NCBI RefSeq assembly: GCF_014197135.1
Contig: NZ_JACIFA010000002.1
Location: 248,001 to 312,000 of the forward strand
Source: Sphingomonas zeae
GTDB lineage: Bacteria; Pseudomonadota; Alphaproteobacteria; Sphingomonadales; Sphingomonadaceae
Reading direction: 5' to 3'
DNA: 64,000 bases
Both the position numbers and the translations under genes were made by a program. The notes beneath the pieces were generated by a model. It had not been told where the DNA came from. It worked only from the letters and a program-made list of their open reading frames with translations, and did no database searches. Below are positions 1 to 9,516 of this stretch, piece by piece; positions within the stretch are counted from its first letter, which is position 1; each line of letters opens with the position of its first letter.

Positions 1-929
1 TCGTCACCGCGCGGCGCATGGCGGTACTGGGGACGGGGGTGTTGATTGCGATCCTGGCCGTCACGCCCTTTATCGGGGTGGAGATCAACGGTGCGCGGCG
101 CTGGATCGGCTTTGGCATCGCGCAGTTTCAGCCGTCCGAGTTTCTGAAGCCCATGTTCGTGGTGACGACCGCCTGGCTGTTGTCGCTGAAGGCCAAGGAG
201 CGCGATCTGCCCGCCACGCTGCTCACCCTGGGGCTGACCGGGCTGGTTGCGGGACTGCTGATGATGCAGCCGGATTTTGGTCAGACGATCGTATTTTGCG
301 TCATCTGGGCCGCGTTGCTGATGATTTCGGGAACGCCGATGCGGATCATGCTGGGCCTGGCGGCTATGGTGCCGGTCGGGCTGACGGCGGCCTATATGTT
401 CTACAGCGTGGCGCGCAACCGCATCAACGCATTCCTGTTCCCCGATGTCGATGGCGAGGGAGCGGCCGACCATTTCCAGGTGAACGCTGCGCACAATACG
501 CTGACTGCGGGCGGCTGGACCGGCACTGGGCCGGGTGGCGGCACCGCCAAGTTTGGCCTGCCCGAGGCGCATACCGACTATATCTTCTCGGTGATCGGCG
601 AGGAGTTCGGCCTGATCGCCTGCTCGATCATCGCGCTCGTCTTCCTGGCGATCGTGGTGCGCGTGTTCGTGAAGCTGCTTGACGAACAGGACGAGTTCAA
701 GCTCTACGCCGCCTCCGGGCTGGCGGTGCAGTTCGGCGCGCAGGCGCTGATCTCGATGGCGGTGAATACGGGGCTTGCCCCGTCCAAGGGCATGACCCTG
801 CCGTTCATCAGCTATGGCGGCTCGTCGATGATCGCGCTGTCGATCGGGATGGGGTTGTTGCTGGCGTTCACCCGGCGCAATCCGTTCCTGACGCGCAGCC
901 CCTATATAGTCAGGTGGAGCGGGCAATGA
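1..929 (+). CDS. ftsW: FtsW, septal peptidoglycan glycosyltransferase (5' truncated by window edge)
   Basis: SEDS-family integral membrane glycosyltransferase that polymerises lipid II at the division septum with FtsI. The reading frame is open from base 3, so the N-terminal part (probably about 100 residues) lies outside the window. Visible family marks are the RW.G...QPSEF block near the start of the visible part and the C-terminal GLAPSKGMTLPFISYGGSS signature, between hydrophobic membrane helices. The stop overlaps the murG start as ATGA, so the two are probably translationally coupled. FtsW is preferred over RodA because of the murG-murC-murB-ddl-ftsQAZ context. Confidence 0.95.
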   Translation, partial: VTARRMAVLGTGVLIAILAVTPFIGVEINGARRWIGFGIAQFQPSEFLKPMFVVTTAWLLSLKAKERDLPATLLTLGLTGLVAGLLMMQPDFGQTIVFCVIWAALLMISGTPMRIMLGLAAMVPVGLTAAYMFYSVARNRINAFLFPDVDGEGAADHFQVNAAHNTLTAGGWTGTGPGGGTAKFGLPEAHTDYIFSVIGEEFGLIACSIIALVFLAIVVRVFVKLLDEQDEFKLYAASGLAVQFGAQALISMAVNTGLAPSKGMTLPFISYGGSSMIALSIGMGLLLAFTRRNPFLTRSPYIVRWSGQ

Positions 930-2077
930 GCCGTCACTTCGTCCTCGCCGCCGGGGGAACCGGCGGCCATATGGTTCCCGCCGCCGCCCTTGCGGCCGAG
1001 CTGACCCGGCGCGGGCACCGTGTCGCGCTGGTGTCCGATGCGCGCGGCGTGCGCTTTCCAGGGTTGTTCGAGGATATCCAGACCCATGTCCTGCCCGCCG
1101 GGCGCTTTTCGGGCGGGCCGGTCGGCTGGGCCAGGGCGCTGCGCGAAATGTGGCGCGGCCGGGCGATGGCACGCGAACTGTACAAGACCTTCCGCCCGGC
1201 GGCGGTGATCGGCTTCGGCGGCTATCCGGCGATGCCCGCGCTGCTGGCGGCGTTTGCGGAGGGCATCCCGACGGCGATCCATGAGCAGAATGCCGTGCTG
1301 GGCCGGGTCAACCGGCTGGTCGCGGGCAAGGTCGATGCAATCGCCTTGTCCTATGAGGATACGCAGCGGCTCAGCGCCAAGTACGCGGGCAAGACGCGGC
1401 TGATCGGCAATCCGGTGCGCGACCAGGTGCTGGCGCTGCGGTCCCGGCCCTATCCGCTGCTGGAGGAGGACGGTATCTTCCGTGTGCTCGTGACCGGCGG
1501 CAGCCAGGGGGCGAGCGTCTTGTCGCAGGTCGTGCCCGATGGCCTCGCCATGCTGCCCGTCACCTTCCGGCGGCGGTTGCAGGTAACGCATCAGGCGCGG
1601 ATCGAGGATATCGACGCTGTGCGTGCGAAGTACGCCGAGCATGAAATTCCGGCCGAACTCGCCACCTATCTGCCCGACCTGCCCGAACAGCTCGCCTGGG
1701 CGCATCTGGTGATCGCGCGGGCCGGTGCCTCGACGCTCGCCGAACTGACCGTGGCGGGGCGGCCTGCGATCCTGGTGCCGCTGCCATCCGCAACCGACGA
1801 TCACCAGACGGTGAACGCGCGCGAGATGACCAAGGCGGGCGGCGCACGGACCATCGCGCAGAAGGATTTCACGCCGGTCGAGCTGGCCAAGCAGATGCAG
1901 AAGCTGGGTCTGGATCCGGCGGCGCTGGAGAATGCGGCAGGGCGCGCACGAGGCTGTGGACGGCCCGAAGCGGCAAGCGACCTCGCCGATCTGGTCGAAA
2001 GCCTGGACGCGCCGCGCATGGTCTTGCCGGTGGGCAAATCGCAAGGGACACAAAATTTGGCGGGAGCGGGCGCATGA
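926..2077 (+). CDS. murG: MurG, lipid II-forming GlcNAc transferase
   Basis: Adds GlcNAc from UDP-GlcNAc to lipid I on the inner face of the membrane, giving lipid II. The N-terminal glycine-rich loop GGTGGH (residues 10-15) and the second-domain blocks VTGGSQGAS (about 188) and [11 protein letters not shown] (about 265) are GT28/MurG hallmarks. The 383-residue length is normal. I chose ATG at 926, which overlaps the ftsW stop and has AGGTGGAG eight bases upstream; an in-frame GTG at 914 would add four residues. The 3' end overlaps murC by ATGA. Confidence 0.95.
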   Translation: MSRHFVLAAGGTGGHMVPAAALAAELTRRGHRVALVSDARGVRFPGLFEDIQTHVLPAGRFSGGPVGWARALREMWRGRAMARELYKTFRPAAVIGFGGYPAMPALLAAFAEGIPTAIHEQNAVLGRVNRLVAGKVDAIALSYEDTQRLSAKYAGKTRLIGNPVRDQVLALRSRPYPLLEEDGIFRVLVTGGSQGASVLSQVVPDGLAMLPVTFRRRLQVTHQARIEDIDAVRAKYAEHEIPAELATYLPDLPEQLAWAHLVIARAGASTLAELTVAGRPAILVPLPSATDDHQTVNAREMTKAGGARTIAQKDFTPVELAKQMQKLGLDPAALENAAGRARGCGRPEAASDLADLVESLDAPRMVLPVGKSQGTQNLAGAGA

Positions 2078-3489
2078 AGGGCGTCGCCACGGATATCGGC
2101 ACGATCCATTTCGTCGGCATCGGCGGCATCGGCATGTCGGGCATCGCCGAGGTGATGAAGAATCTCGGCTACCGGGTGCAGGGCTCCGACGTGGCCGAGG
2201 GCTATGTGGTGCAGGGCCTGCGCGACAAGGGCATTCAGGTCGCCATCGGCCATGCCGCCGATAATCTGGGCGATGCGGCGGTGGTCGTGACCTCGACCGC
2301 GATCACCCGGTCCAACCCCGAAGTCGAAGCCGCGCTCGAACGCCGCATTCCGGTGGTGCGCCGCGCCGAGATGCTGGCTGAGTTGATGCGGCTGAAGTCC
2401 ACCGTCGCGGTGGCAGGCACGCATGGCAAGACGACGACGACCTCGATGGTCGCGGCGCTGCTCGATGCCGGGGGTGTCGACCCGACCGTTATCAACGGCG
2501 GCATCATCAACAGCTATGGCTCGAACGCGCGTCTCGGTGCGAGCGACTGGATGGTGGTGGAGGCGGACGAGAGCGACGGAAGCTTCCTGCGGCTCGACGG
2601 CACGATCGCGGTCGTCACCAATATCGATCCCGAGCATCTGGATCATTACGGCTCGTTCGATCGGGTGAAGGACGCGTTCGTCGAGTTCGTCGAGAATGTG
2701 CCCTTTTACGGCGCGGCTTTGCTCTGCCTCGACCATCCGGAAGTGCAGAACATCCTGCCGCGAGTCCGCGACCGGCGTGTCGTGACCTACGGCTTCTCGG
2801 CGCAGGCCGATGTGCGCGGCGTCAACGTCACGCCGATTCCCGGCGGCAACCGATTCGAAGCGATCATCCGCCACCGCGACGGCACGGCGCGTTCGATCGA
2901 GGGGATCGAGCTGCCCATGCCGGGCCGCCACAATGTTCAGAACGCGCTGGCCGCGATCGGCGTCGCGCTGGAACTGGGCATCGACGATGCGACCATCCAA
3001 CAGGGCTTCGGCCAGTTCGGCGGGGTCAAGCGGCGCTTCACCAAGGTCGGCGAGATCGCGGTGGACGGCGGCGTCGCGACCGTGATCGACGATTACGGCC
3101 ATCACCCGGTCGAGATCCGCGCGGTTCTCGCCGCCGCCCGCGAAGGCGCGCGCGGCCGCGTGGTCGCGGTGGTGCAGCCGCACCGCTTCACCCGACTCGG
3201 CAATTTGATGGAGGAGTTCCAGACGGCCTTCAACGACGCCGACCGCGTGCTGGTGACGCCGGTCTATGCGGCGGGCGAGCCGCCGATCGAGGGCGTCGAT
3301 GCCGACGCGCTGGTCGAGGGGCTAAAGCGACGCGGGCATCGCTCGACCGCGACGGTCGCCGATGCCGATGCGCTGGCCGAGGAGCTGGCGGGCTCGATCC
3401 GCGCGGACGACATGATCGTCTGCCTGGGGGCTGGCGACATCACCAAATGGGCGGCGGGTCTGGCGGCGGCGATCGAGGCGCGCCGATGA
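2074..3489 (+). CDS. murC: MurC, UDP-N-acetylmuramate--L-alanine ligase
   Basis: ATP-dependent cytoplasmic ligase adding L-Ala to UDP-MurNAc, the first peptide step of the murein stem. The N-terminal domain carries [12 protein letters not shown] (residues 15-26) for UDP-MurNAc binding. The central P-loop is GTHGKTT (115-121), followed by DESDGS and the Mur-ligase block [14 protein letters not shown]. Length 471 aa is typical. It starts inside the murG stop and ends inside the murB start, so murG-murC-murB form a coupled chain. Confidence 0.96.
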   Translation: MKGVATDIGTIHFVGIGGIGMSGIAEVMKNLGYRVQGSDVAEGYVVQGLRDKGIQVAIGHAADNLGDAAVVVTSTAITRSNPEVEAALERRIPVVRRAEMLAELMRLKSTVAVAGTHGKTTTTSMVAALLDAGGVDPTVINGGIINSYGSNARLGASDWMVVEADESDGSFLRLDGTIAVVTNIDPEHLDHYGSFDRVKDAFVEFVENVPFYGAALLCLDHPEVQNILPRVRDRRVVTYGFSAQADVRGVNVTPIPGGNRFEAIIRHRDGTARSIEGIELPMPGRHNVQNALAAIGVALELGIDDATIQQGFGQFGGVKRRFTKVGEIAVDGGVATVIDDYGHHPVEIRAVLAAAREGARGRVVAVVQPHRFTRLGNLMEEFQTAFNDADRVLVTPVYAAGEPPIEGVDADALVEGLKRRGHRSTATVADADALAEELAGSIRADDMIVCLGAGDITKWAAGLAAAIEARR

Positions 3490-4373
3490 ACCTGCCCGAC
3501 ACCGCTGGCCGACTGACCCCGGACGCGCCGCTGGCGCCGCTCGTGTGGTTCAAGGCGGGCGGACCGGCCGAATATCTGCTGGAGCCGAGGGATGTTGACG
3601 ATCTGTCGGCGTTCCTGCGCGGCCTTGGAGCCGAAGTGCCGGTGATGGCGCTGGGCCTCGGCTCCAACCTGATCGTGCGTGACGGCGGCGTGCCGGGCGT
3701 GGTGATCCGTCTGGGCAAGCCGTTCAGCTACGCGCGGGCTGGGGAGGGGCACCTCATAACCTGCGGGGGCGGCACCTCGGGCATTCTCGTATCCTCCAAT
3801 GCCCGTGACGCAGGGATTGGCGGGCTGGAGTTTCTGCGCTCGATTCCCGGCACGGTTGGCGGCTTCGTGCGGATGAACGGCGGGGCCTATGGTCGCGAGG
3901 TGGCCGATGTGCTGGTCTCTGCCACGGTCGTTCGCCGTGACGGCACGGTCGAGACGCTGGGCGTTGCGGACCTGGACTACACCTATCGCCACTCCAACCT
4001 GACCGACGGGACGGTGGTGGTCGAGGCGACCTTCCGGGGTCACGCCGCCGAACCCGCCGACATCCAGGCCGAGATGGACCGCATCGCCGCCGCGCGCGAG
4101 GCGTCGCAGCCGCTGCGCTCCAAGACCGGTGGCTCGACCTTCAAGAATCCGGAAGGGCACAAGGCCTGGGCGCTGGTCGATGCGGCGGGCTGTCGCGGGC
4201 TGACGCGGGGCGATGCGCAGGTATCGGAGAAGCACTGCAACTTCCTCCTGAACCTCGGCAATGCCAGCGCGGCGGAGATCGAGGCGCTGGGCGAGGACGT
4301 CCGCGCCAGGGTGAAGGCGCAGTCGGGCGTGACGCTCGAATGGGAAATTCAACGAGTGGGAATCGCGAAGTGA
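3486..4373 (+). CDS. murB: MurB, UDP-N-acetylenolpyruvoylglucosamine reductase
   Basis: FAD-dependent, NADPH-using reductase that makes UDP-MurNAc from the enolpyruvyl intermediate. The FAD-binding segment [12 protein letters not shown], the loop [14 protein letters not shown] and the catalytic-serine segment GGSTFKNP are all visible, with a C-terminal LEWEI block carrying the conserved glutamate. At 295 aa it fits the shorter type II MurB. The ATG at 3486 overlaps the murC stop. An in-frame ATG at 3447 lies deep inside murC and is less likely. Confidence 0.95.
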   Translation: MNLPDTAGRLTPDAPLAPLVWFKAGGPAEYLLEPRDVDDLSAFLRGLGAEVPVMALGLGSNLIVRDGGVPGVVIRLGKPFSYARAGEGHLITCGGGTSGILVSSNARDAGIGGLEFLRSIPGTVGGFVRMNGGAYGREVADVLVSATVVRRDGTVETLGVADLDYTYRHSNLTDGTVVVEATFRGHAAEPADIQAEMDRIAAAREASQPLRSKTGGSTFKNPEGHKAWALVDAAGCRGLTRGDAQVSEKHCNFLLNLGNASAAEIEALGEDVRARVKAQSGVTLEWEIQRVGIAK

Positions 4374-5314
4374 CCGACAATCTGCATATCGCGGTTCTGA
4401 TGGGTGGCTGGTCGGCGGAGCGGCCGGTGTCGCTGATGTCCGGCGCCGGCGTCGCCGATGCGCTGGAGCGGAACGGCCACCGCGTCACCCGGATCGACAT
4501 GGACCGCGATCTGGCGGCCAAGCTGGTCGAGGCCAAGCCCGACCTGGTTTTCAACGCGCTGCACGGCTCGCCCGGCGAGGACGGCACGGTGCAGGGGATG
4601 CTCGACCTGATGGGCATTCCGTACACCCATTCGGGTCTTGCCACCTCGGTCATTGCGATCGACAAAGTGCTGACCAAGCAGGCACTCGTACCCCATGGCA
4701 TCCCCATGCCCGGTGGTCGTATCGTCAAGTCCGAGGAACTGTTCGCCGCCGATCCGCTGCCGCGCCCCTATGTGCTGAAGCCGGTCAATGAAGGCTCGTC
4801 GGTCGGCGTGGCGATCGTCACCGACACCAGCAATCACGGGAACCCGATCGCCCGTGACGCGAGCGGCCCCTGGGCCGAGTTCGAGGAACTGCTCGCCGAA
4901 CCCTATATTCGCGGTCGCGAACTGACCACCGCCGTATTGGGCAACCGCGCGCTGGGCGTGACCGAGCTCAAGCCCAAAAATGGCTGGTACGATTTCGACG
5001 CCAAATACACCGACGGCCTGACCGAGCATGTTTGCCCCGCGCAGATCCCCGACGAGATCGCCGAGGCGTGCAAATCGCTGGCGCTGGAGGCGCATCGTAT
5101 TTTGGGTTGTCGCGGGGCGTCGCGTTCCGACTTCCGCTGGGACGATGAGCGCGGCGTCGACGGGCTGTTCCTGTTGGAGGTGAATACCCAACCGGGCATG
5201 ACCCCACTCAGCCTGGTGCCCGAACAGGGGCGCCATGTCGGCATGGATTACGACACGCTGGTCCAGGCGATCGTCGACGAGGCGCTGGCCTGGTACAAGG
5301 ATCAGGCGGGATGA
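4370..5314 (+). CDS. ddl: D-alanine--D-alanine ligase
   Basis: ATP-grasp ligase forming the D-Ala-D-Ala dipeptide for MurF. Visible family blocks are HGSPGEDGTVQGMLDL in the N-terminal domain, the ATP-grasp loop KPVNEGSSVGV, and the C-terminal metal-binding segment EVNTQPGMTPLS. I place the start at GTG 4370, which overlaps the murB stop (GTGA) and gives 314 aa. An ATG ten codons upstream would be a longer antisense-free overlap but has no better ribosome-binding site. The 3' end overlaps ftsQ by ATGA. Confidence 0.94.
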   Translation: MTDNLHIAVLMGGWSAERPVSLMSGAGVADALERNGHRVTRIDMDRDLAAKLVEAKPDLVFNALHGSPGEDGTVQGMLDLMGIPYTHSGLATSVIAIDKVLTKQALVPHGIPMPGGRIVKSEELFAADPLPRPYVLKPVNEGSSVGVAIVTDTSNHGNPIARDASGPWAEFEELLAEPYIRGRELTTAVLGNRALGVTELKPKNGWYDFDAKYTDGLTEHVCPAQIPDEIAEACKSLALEAHRILGCRGASRSDFRWDDERGVDGLFLLEVNTQPGMTPLSLVPEQGRHVGMDYDTLVQAIVDEALAWYKDQAG

Positions 5315-6279
5315 GCCGCACGATCAAGCGCGGGCCGCCACCCCGCCGCCCCGTGCCGCGCCGCCGCCAGCCGGTGAAGCGCGTCACGCTGGCGCAGCGT
5401 TTGCTGGCGCGGGTGCCGGTCAGCGAGGAGACGATCAAGAAGGCCGTCACCTGGACGATCCTGGGCGGCGCAGGCGCGGCGGCGCTGGCGATCGCGACCT
5501 ATGTCGGCGTGCCCGGCATGATCGGCACCGCGATCGCCGAACAGGCGGGCCATGCCGGTTTCCGCGTCCAGCAGATCGAGGTGACCGGTCTGAAGCGCAT
5601 GGACCGGATGACCGTCTATGCCGTCGCGCTCGACCAGCAGAGCCGGGCGATGCCGCTGGTCAATCTGGAGGATGTCCGGGCCAAGCTGCTGCGATACGGC
5701 TGGATCAAGGACGCGCATGTCTCCAGGCGACTGCCCGACACGCTGCTCGTCGATATCGAGGAGCGAACCCCGGCGGCCGTGTGGCAGGACAATGGCCAGC
5801 TGACCCTGATCGACGCGGGGGGCGTGCTGCTGGAGCCGGTGCGGGCCGAGGCGATGCCCGACCTGCCGCTGATCATCGGGCCGGGCGCTAATTTGCAGGA
5901 GCCCGCCTATCAGGCGCTGCTGTCCGCCGCGCCCGCGCTGAAGCCGCGTGTGAAGGCGGCGACCTGGATCGGTAATCGCCGCTGGGACCTGACCTTCGAC
6001 AGCGGCGAGACGCTGGCACTGCCCGAGGAAGGGGCGGGGGCGGCGCTGATGAAGTTCGCCGCCATGGACGGCTCGCGGCCGCTGCTCGGGCGCGGCTGGC
6101 TGCGCTTCGACATGCGCGACCCTGCAAAGCTGGTTGCGCGAAAGCCCGGTTTGAATCAGAATCATGCGCTTGCCGATCCGGCCAAGGCCGGGGACATGGG
6201 CAGCGATCCCGCGTCCGGGAATGACGCGGACGGGGCGGCGTCCGAAGGGGCGGCGGCCCAAGGGGCAATACAGGGGTAG
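5311..6279 (+). CDS. ftsQ: FtsQ, divisome assembly protein
   Basis: Bitopic inner-membrane protein linking early and late divisome components. A basic cytoplasmic N-terminus (rich in Arg and Pro, residues 1-28) precedes one membrane helix at about 45-68. A periplasmic POTRA domain follows from about 75 (FRVQQIEVTGLKRMDR), then the FtsQ beta-domain. The last 50 residues are low-complexity Ala/Gly/Asp. Length 322 aa. It overlaps ddl by ATGA and is followed after 7 bp by ftsA. Confidence 0.93.
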   Translation: MSRTIKRGPPPRRPVPRRRQPVKRVTLAQRLLARVPVSEETIKKAVTWTILGGAGAAALAIATYVGVPGMIGTAIAEQAGHAGFRVQQIEVTGLKRMDRMTVYAVALDQQSRAMPLVNLEDVRAKLLRYGWIKDAHVSRRLPDTLLVDIEERTPAAVWQDNGQLTLIDAGGVLLEPVRAEAMPDLPLIIGPGANLQEPAYQALLSAAPALKPRVKAATWIGNRRWDLTFDSGETLALPEEGAGAALMKFAAMDGSRPLLGRGWLRFDMRDPAKLVARKPGLNQNHALADPAKAGDMGSDPASGNDADGAASEGAAAQGAIQG

Positions 6280-6286
6280 CAAGGTC

Positions 6287-7546
6287 ATGGCGAAGATTGC
6301 ACCCGAAGGGTTGATTACCGCGCTGGATATCGGGTCGTCCAAGGTGTCGGCGCTGATCGCGCGCAAGGGCGACGGCGGCGAACTGATCGTGCTGGGCACC
6401 GGCCAGCGCGAGAGCCGGGGCGTCAAGCGCGGCTATATCGCCGATATGGGCGCGACCGAGGCGGCGGTGCGCGAGGCGGTCGAACAGGCCGAGCGGATCG
6501 CGGGGCTCAATATCGAGAATGTCTGGGTCGGCTTTTCGGCCGGTGGCCTGGTGTCCGACGTGGCCGAGGTCGAGTTCGAGCTGGGCGGCCATCAGGTTGA
6601 ACAGGGCGACATCGACGCGCTGCTGGCGGCCGGGCGCAACTCGATCGATCCGCAGGGGCGCATGGTGCTGCACGCGCAGCCCGCGCTCTATACGCTCGAC
6701 GGGCTGACCGGCGTGAAAAAGCCGCTGGGGCTTCATGCCGACCGGCTGGGCGTGCATATCCATGTGGTCGCCGCCGATGGATCGCCGGTGCGCAACCTCG
6801 ACCTGTGCGTCCGCTCTGCGCATCTGGAGGTGAAGTCGATCATCGCCGCGCCCGTCGCGACGGGCCTGGCCTGTCTGTCGGACGAAGAGCGCGAGCTTGG
6901 CGTCGCGCTGGTCGAGATGGGGGCGGGGATCACCAATGTCTCGCTGTTCGCCGGCGGGATGCTGGTCGGGCTCTGCTCGCTGCCGATGGGCGCGGCGGAC
7001 ATTACCGATGATGTGGCCTCGGCGTTCGGCACGCGGCGGCAGATGGCCGAGCGGATGAAGTGCTTCCACGGCTCGGCCAATGCGTCCCCGCGCGACAATC
7101 ACGACATGCTCCAGGTGACGCCCATTTCTGCGGAAGATGGCGGAGACACGATGCAGATCACCAAGGCGCAGCTGATCGGCGTGATCCGCCAGCGGCTGGA
7201 ACATCAGATGGGCGAAATCCGCAAGGCGCTCCAGCATCTGAAGTTCGAGGGGCCGGTGGGGCGCCAGGTGGTGCTGACCGGCGGCGGTGCGGAGCTGAAG
7301 GGCATCGCCGACTATGCCCAGCAGGCGCTGGGCCGCTCGGTCCGGATCGGCCGGCCGCGCGGGTTGACCGGCCTGCCCGATGCGCATGGCGGACCGGCTT
7401 TCGCGACGCTCGCGGGGCTGGCTTTCTATGCCGCGACCGACCCGATCGACCTGCGCAGCATTCCGGCGGTGAACCAGACGGTGCACCGGCCGAGCGGGAT
7501 GGGGCTGTTCCGGCGGCTGATTCAGGCGGCGAAGGCAAATTATTAG
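6287..7546 (+). CDS. ftsA: FtsA, actin-like membrane tether for FtsZ
   Basis: Actin-fold ATPase that anchors FtsZ to the membrane and recruits later divisome proteins. The N-terminal phosphate loop ALDIGSSKVSALI (about 10-22), the 1C-domain region after GVKRGYIADM, and the later nucleotide motif LTGGGAELKGI are present. The C-terminus GLFRRLIQAAKANY is amphipathic, as expected for the membrane-targeting helix. The start at 6287 follows the ftsQ stop closely; an in-frame ATG at 6164 would sit within ftsQ. Length 419 aa. Confidence 0.95.
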   Translation: MAKIAPEGLITALDIGSSKVSALIARKGDGGELIVLGTGQRESRGVKRGYIADMGATEAAVREAVEQAERIAGLNIENVWVGFSAGGLVSDVAEVEFELGGHQVEQGDIDALLAAGRNSIDPQGRMVLHAQPALYTLDGLTGVKKPLGLHADRLGVHIHVVAADGSPVRNLDLCVRSAHLEVKSIIAAPVATGLACLSDEERELGVALVEMGAGITNVSLFAGGMLVGLCSLPMGAADITDDVASAFGTRRQMAERMKCFHGSANASPRDNHDMLQVTPISAEDGGDTMQITKAQLIGVIRQRLEHQMGEIRKALQHLKFEGPVGRQVVLTGGGAELKGIADYAQQALGRSVRIGRPRGLTGLPDAHGGPAFATLAGLAFYAATDPIDLRSIPAVNQTVHRPSGMGLFRRLIQAAKANY

Positions 7547-7548
7547 AG

Positions 7549-7574
7549 AAAAGCGTCATAGGCTTGACGCTTTT
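7549..7574. promoter_or_regulatory. Perfect inverted repeat between ftsA and ftsZ
   Basis: AAAAGCGTCA (7549-7558) and TGACGCTTTT (7565-7574) form a perfect 10-bp stem with a 6-nt loop, two bases after the ftsA stop. The 3' arm ends in four T, so it could be a weak intrinsic terminator or attenuator limiting read-through into ftsZ, or a protein operator. A second small repeat, GCACC/GGTGC, follows at 7581-7602. Function is inferred only. Confidence 0.5.
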
Positions 7575-7666
7575 GGGTTGGCACCGGGCACAGGACTGGT
7601 GCACTAACGATGAATTCAGGGGCCCGGTCTTTGCGTACCGATCGGGAACGGCGGAGTAAATTTGGG

Positions 7667-9196
7667 ATGAGCATCGAATTCATCGCACCCGAGGTCGACG
7701 AACTGACGCCGCGCATCGCGGTGATCGGTGTCGGCGGTGCCGGCGGCAACGCGATCGCGAACATGATGCGCGCCGAGGTGCAGGGCGTGGATTTCCTCGT
7801 CGCCAACACCGACGCGCAGGCGCTGAAACAGTCGATCGCGCCGCAGCGTATCCAGTTGGGTGCCAAGATCACGCAAGGCCTGGGTGCGGGCAGTCGTCCC
7901 GAAATCGGCCGTGCGGCGGCCGAGGAGACGATCGAGGACCTGTCGAAGCTGCTTGAAGGCAGCCACATGTGCTTCATCGCGGCGGGCATGGGCGGCGGCA
8001 CCGGCACCGGTGCGGCTCCGGTCATCGCCAAGGCGGCGCGCGACATGGGCATCCTGACGGTCGGCGTCGTGACCAAGCCGTTCGCGTTCGAGGGCAATCG
8101 TCGCGCCAAGTCGGCCGATGGCGGCATCGAGGAACTGCAGAAGTACGTCGATACGCTGATCGTCATCCCCAACCAGAATCTGTTCCTGATCGCCAATGCC
8201 AACACCACCTTCAAGGAAGCGTTCGCGATGGCGGACGAGGTGTTGCAGCAGGGCGTGCGCGGCATCACCGACCTGATGGTCATGCCGGGCCTCATCAACC
8301 TCGACTTCGCCGACGTCCGCTCGGTGATGCAGGAGATGGGCAAGGCGATGATGGGCACCGGTGAAGCCACCGGCGACAATCGCGCGATCGAGGCGGCGCA
8401 GAAGGCGATCGCCAACCCGCTGCTCGATGGCGTGTCGATGCAGGGGGCCAAGGGCGTCATCATCTCGATCACCGGCGGCGACGACATGCGCCTGCTGGAG
8501 GTTGACGAGGCGGCCAACCATATCCGCGAACTGGTCGATCCCGACGCCAACATCATCTGGGGTTCGGCGTTCAATCCCGAACTGGAAGGCCGCATCCGCG
8601 TATCGGTCGTCGCGACCGGCATCGACGCCGACGTGAAGGTTGCGCCGTCGCCTTCGGAATCGAACCGCAGCGGATTCAGCATGGGCGGCATGGCGCGCAA
8701 GTCGGATGAGACGCCGGGCCATCGCTCCAGCGAACCCGCCGCGTCCGCACCGCAGGCCAGCGTAGCTGCTTCCGCGCCGGTCGAGCAGCCGGCCCCCGCG
8801 CCTGCGCCGACCCCCGCTCCGGTGGCGGCTCCTGTCGCGTCGACCGTCGCCGCGCCGGTGGCCAAGCCCGCGGCAGCTCCGGCCCCGGCTCCGGCGGCGG
8901 ATGACGAGTTGGTGCTGGGCGCTGACACGATCGTGCCCGCACCGACCGCACCCTCCCAACCCGCTGCCGCCGAGCCCGCTCCGGGAAGCGACGAAGCACG
9001 CCGACGCTGGCTGGCACCCGGCAGTGAGGCCGGGGAAGCCCCCGCACAGCCCGCGCCGCGCGTGAAGCTGGGCGGCACGCTGTTCGAGCGTATGTCGAAC
9101 GCCGCGCGCGGTGCGCAGCGGGATGAGAATGGCCAGGGCGGGTCGGACTCGTCGCTCGACATCCCGCGCTTCCTGCATCGACAGAACAACCAGTAA
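7667..9196 (+). CDS. ftsZ: FtsZ, tubulin-like cell division GTPase
   Basis: GTPase that polymerises into the Z-ring. The signature [10 protein letters not shown] is at residues 109-118 and the catalytic T7-loop region [11 protein letters not shown] at about 209. The globular core ends near residue 325. A long Pro/Ala-rich linker follows (about 330-490), then a terminal peptide [12 protein letters not shown] that would bind FtsA. I chose ATG 7667 because GGAG lies ten bases upstream; an ATG at 7610 would add 19 atypical residues. The 120-bp gap from ftsA leaves room for a separate promoter. Length 509 aa. Confidence 0.96.
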   Translation: MSIEFIAPEVDELTPRIAVIGVGGAGGNAIANMMRAEVQGVDFLVANTDAQALKQSIAPQRIQLGAKITQGLGAGSRPEIGRAAAEETIEDLSKLLEGSHMCFIAAGMGGGTGTGAAPVIAKAARDMGILTVGVVTKPFAFEGNRRAKSADGGIEELQKYVDTLIVIPNQNLFLIANANTTFKEAFAMADEVLQQGVRGITDLMVMPGLINLDFADVRSVMQEMGKAMMGTGEATGDNRAIEAAQKAIANPLLDGVSMQGAKGVIISITGGDDMRLLEVDEAANHIRELVDPDANIIWGSAFNPELEGRIRVSVVATGIDADVKVAPSPSESNRSGFSMGGMARKSDETPGHRSSEPAASAPQASVAASAPVEQPAPAPAPTPAPVAAPVASTVAAPVAKPAAAPAPAPAADDELVLGADTIVPAPTAPSQPAAAEPAPGSDEARRRWLAPGSEAGEAPAQPAPRVKLGGTLFERMSNAARGAQRDENGQGGSDSSLDIPRFLHRQNNQ

Positions 9197-9235
9197 TATC
9201 CTGCCCCGGCGTGCCGGGATGAGGATGAGCAAAGA

Positions 9236-9266
9236 GGCCCGCGCGAGACGATCGCGCGGGCCTTTT
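9236..9266 (+). terminator. Intrinsic terminator of ftsZ
   Basis: GGCCCGCGCGA (9236-9246) pairs perfectly with TCGCGCGGGCC (9252-9262) around a 5-nt loop and is followed by TTTTCTGTTTC. It lies 40 bp after the ftsZ stop and closes the division cluster. Confidence 0.9.
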
Positions 9267-9296
9267 CTGTTTCGATCGGAACGAGGTTTGAGCCAA

Positions 9297-9397
9297 TCCC
9301 TCCCCCCGACCCCCCTCCCGCCTGCGGGAGGGGGAGCGCGCAGGGCGGCCGTCACACTTCTCCCCTCCCGCAGGCGGGAGGGGTTGGGGGAGGGGCT
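9297..9397. repeat. GC-rich palindromic intergenic repeat, copy 1
   Basis: Two hairpins, CCCCTCCCGC/GCGGGAGGGG at 9312-9333 and 9362-9383, each with a 2-nt loop, separated by about 30 bp and ending in a G-rich GGTTGGGGGAGGGG tail. The same architecture recurs near 44.3 and 53.9 kb and, in variant form, near 56.5 kb. Confidence 0.85.
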
Positions 9398-9516
9398 TTC
9401 CGCACGCCACCGCGCCAACGATAGACCTAACCCCGACGACCCACCGCACCATCATTTTCGCCTGTTGGTCGACCGCCCGGAGCAATCGGGCGCGCGGGTG
9501 TGCGAGGGGCATTGCC

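Noticed and set aside
9297..9397. Regular palindromic repeats considered as a CRISPR array
   Set aside because: Copies are scattered kilobases apart in single intergenic gaps, have no regular spacers, and no cas genes are present.
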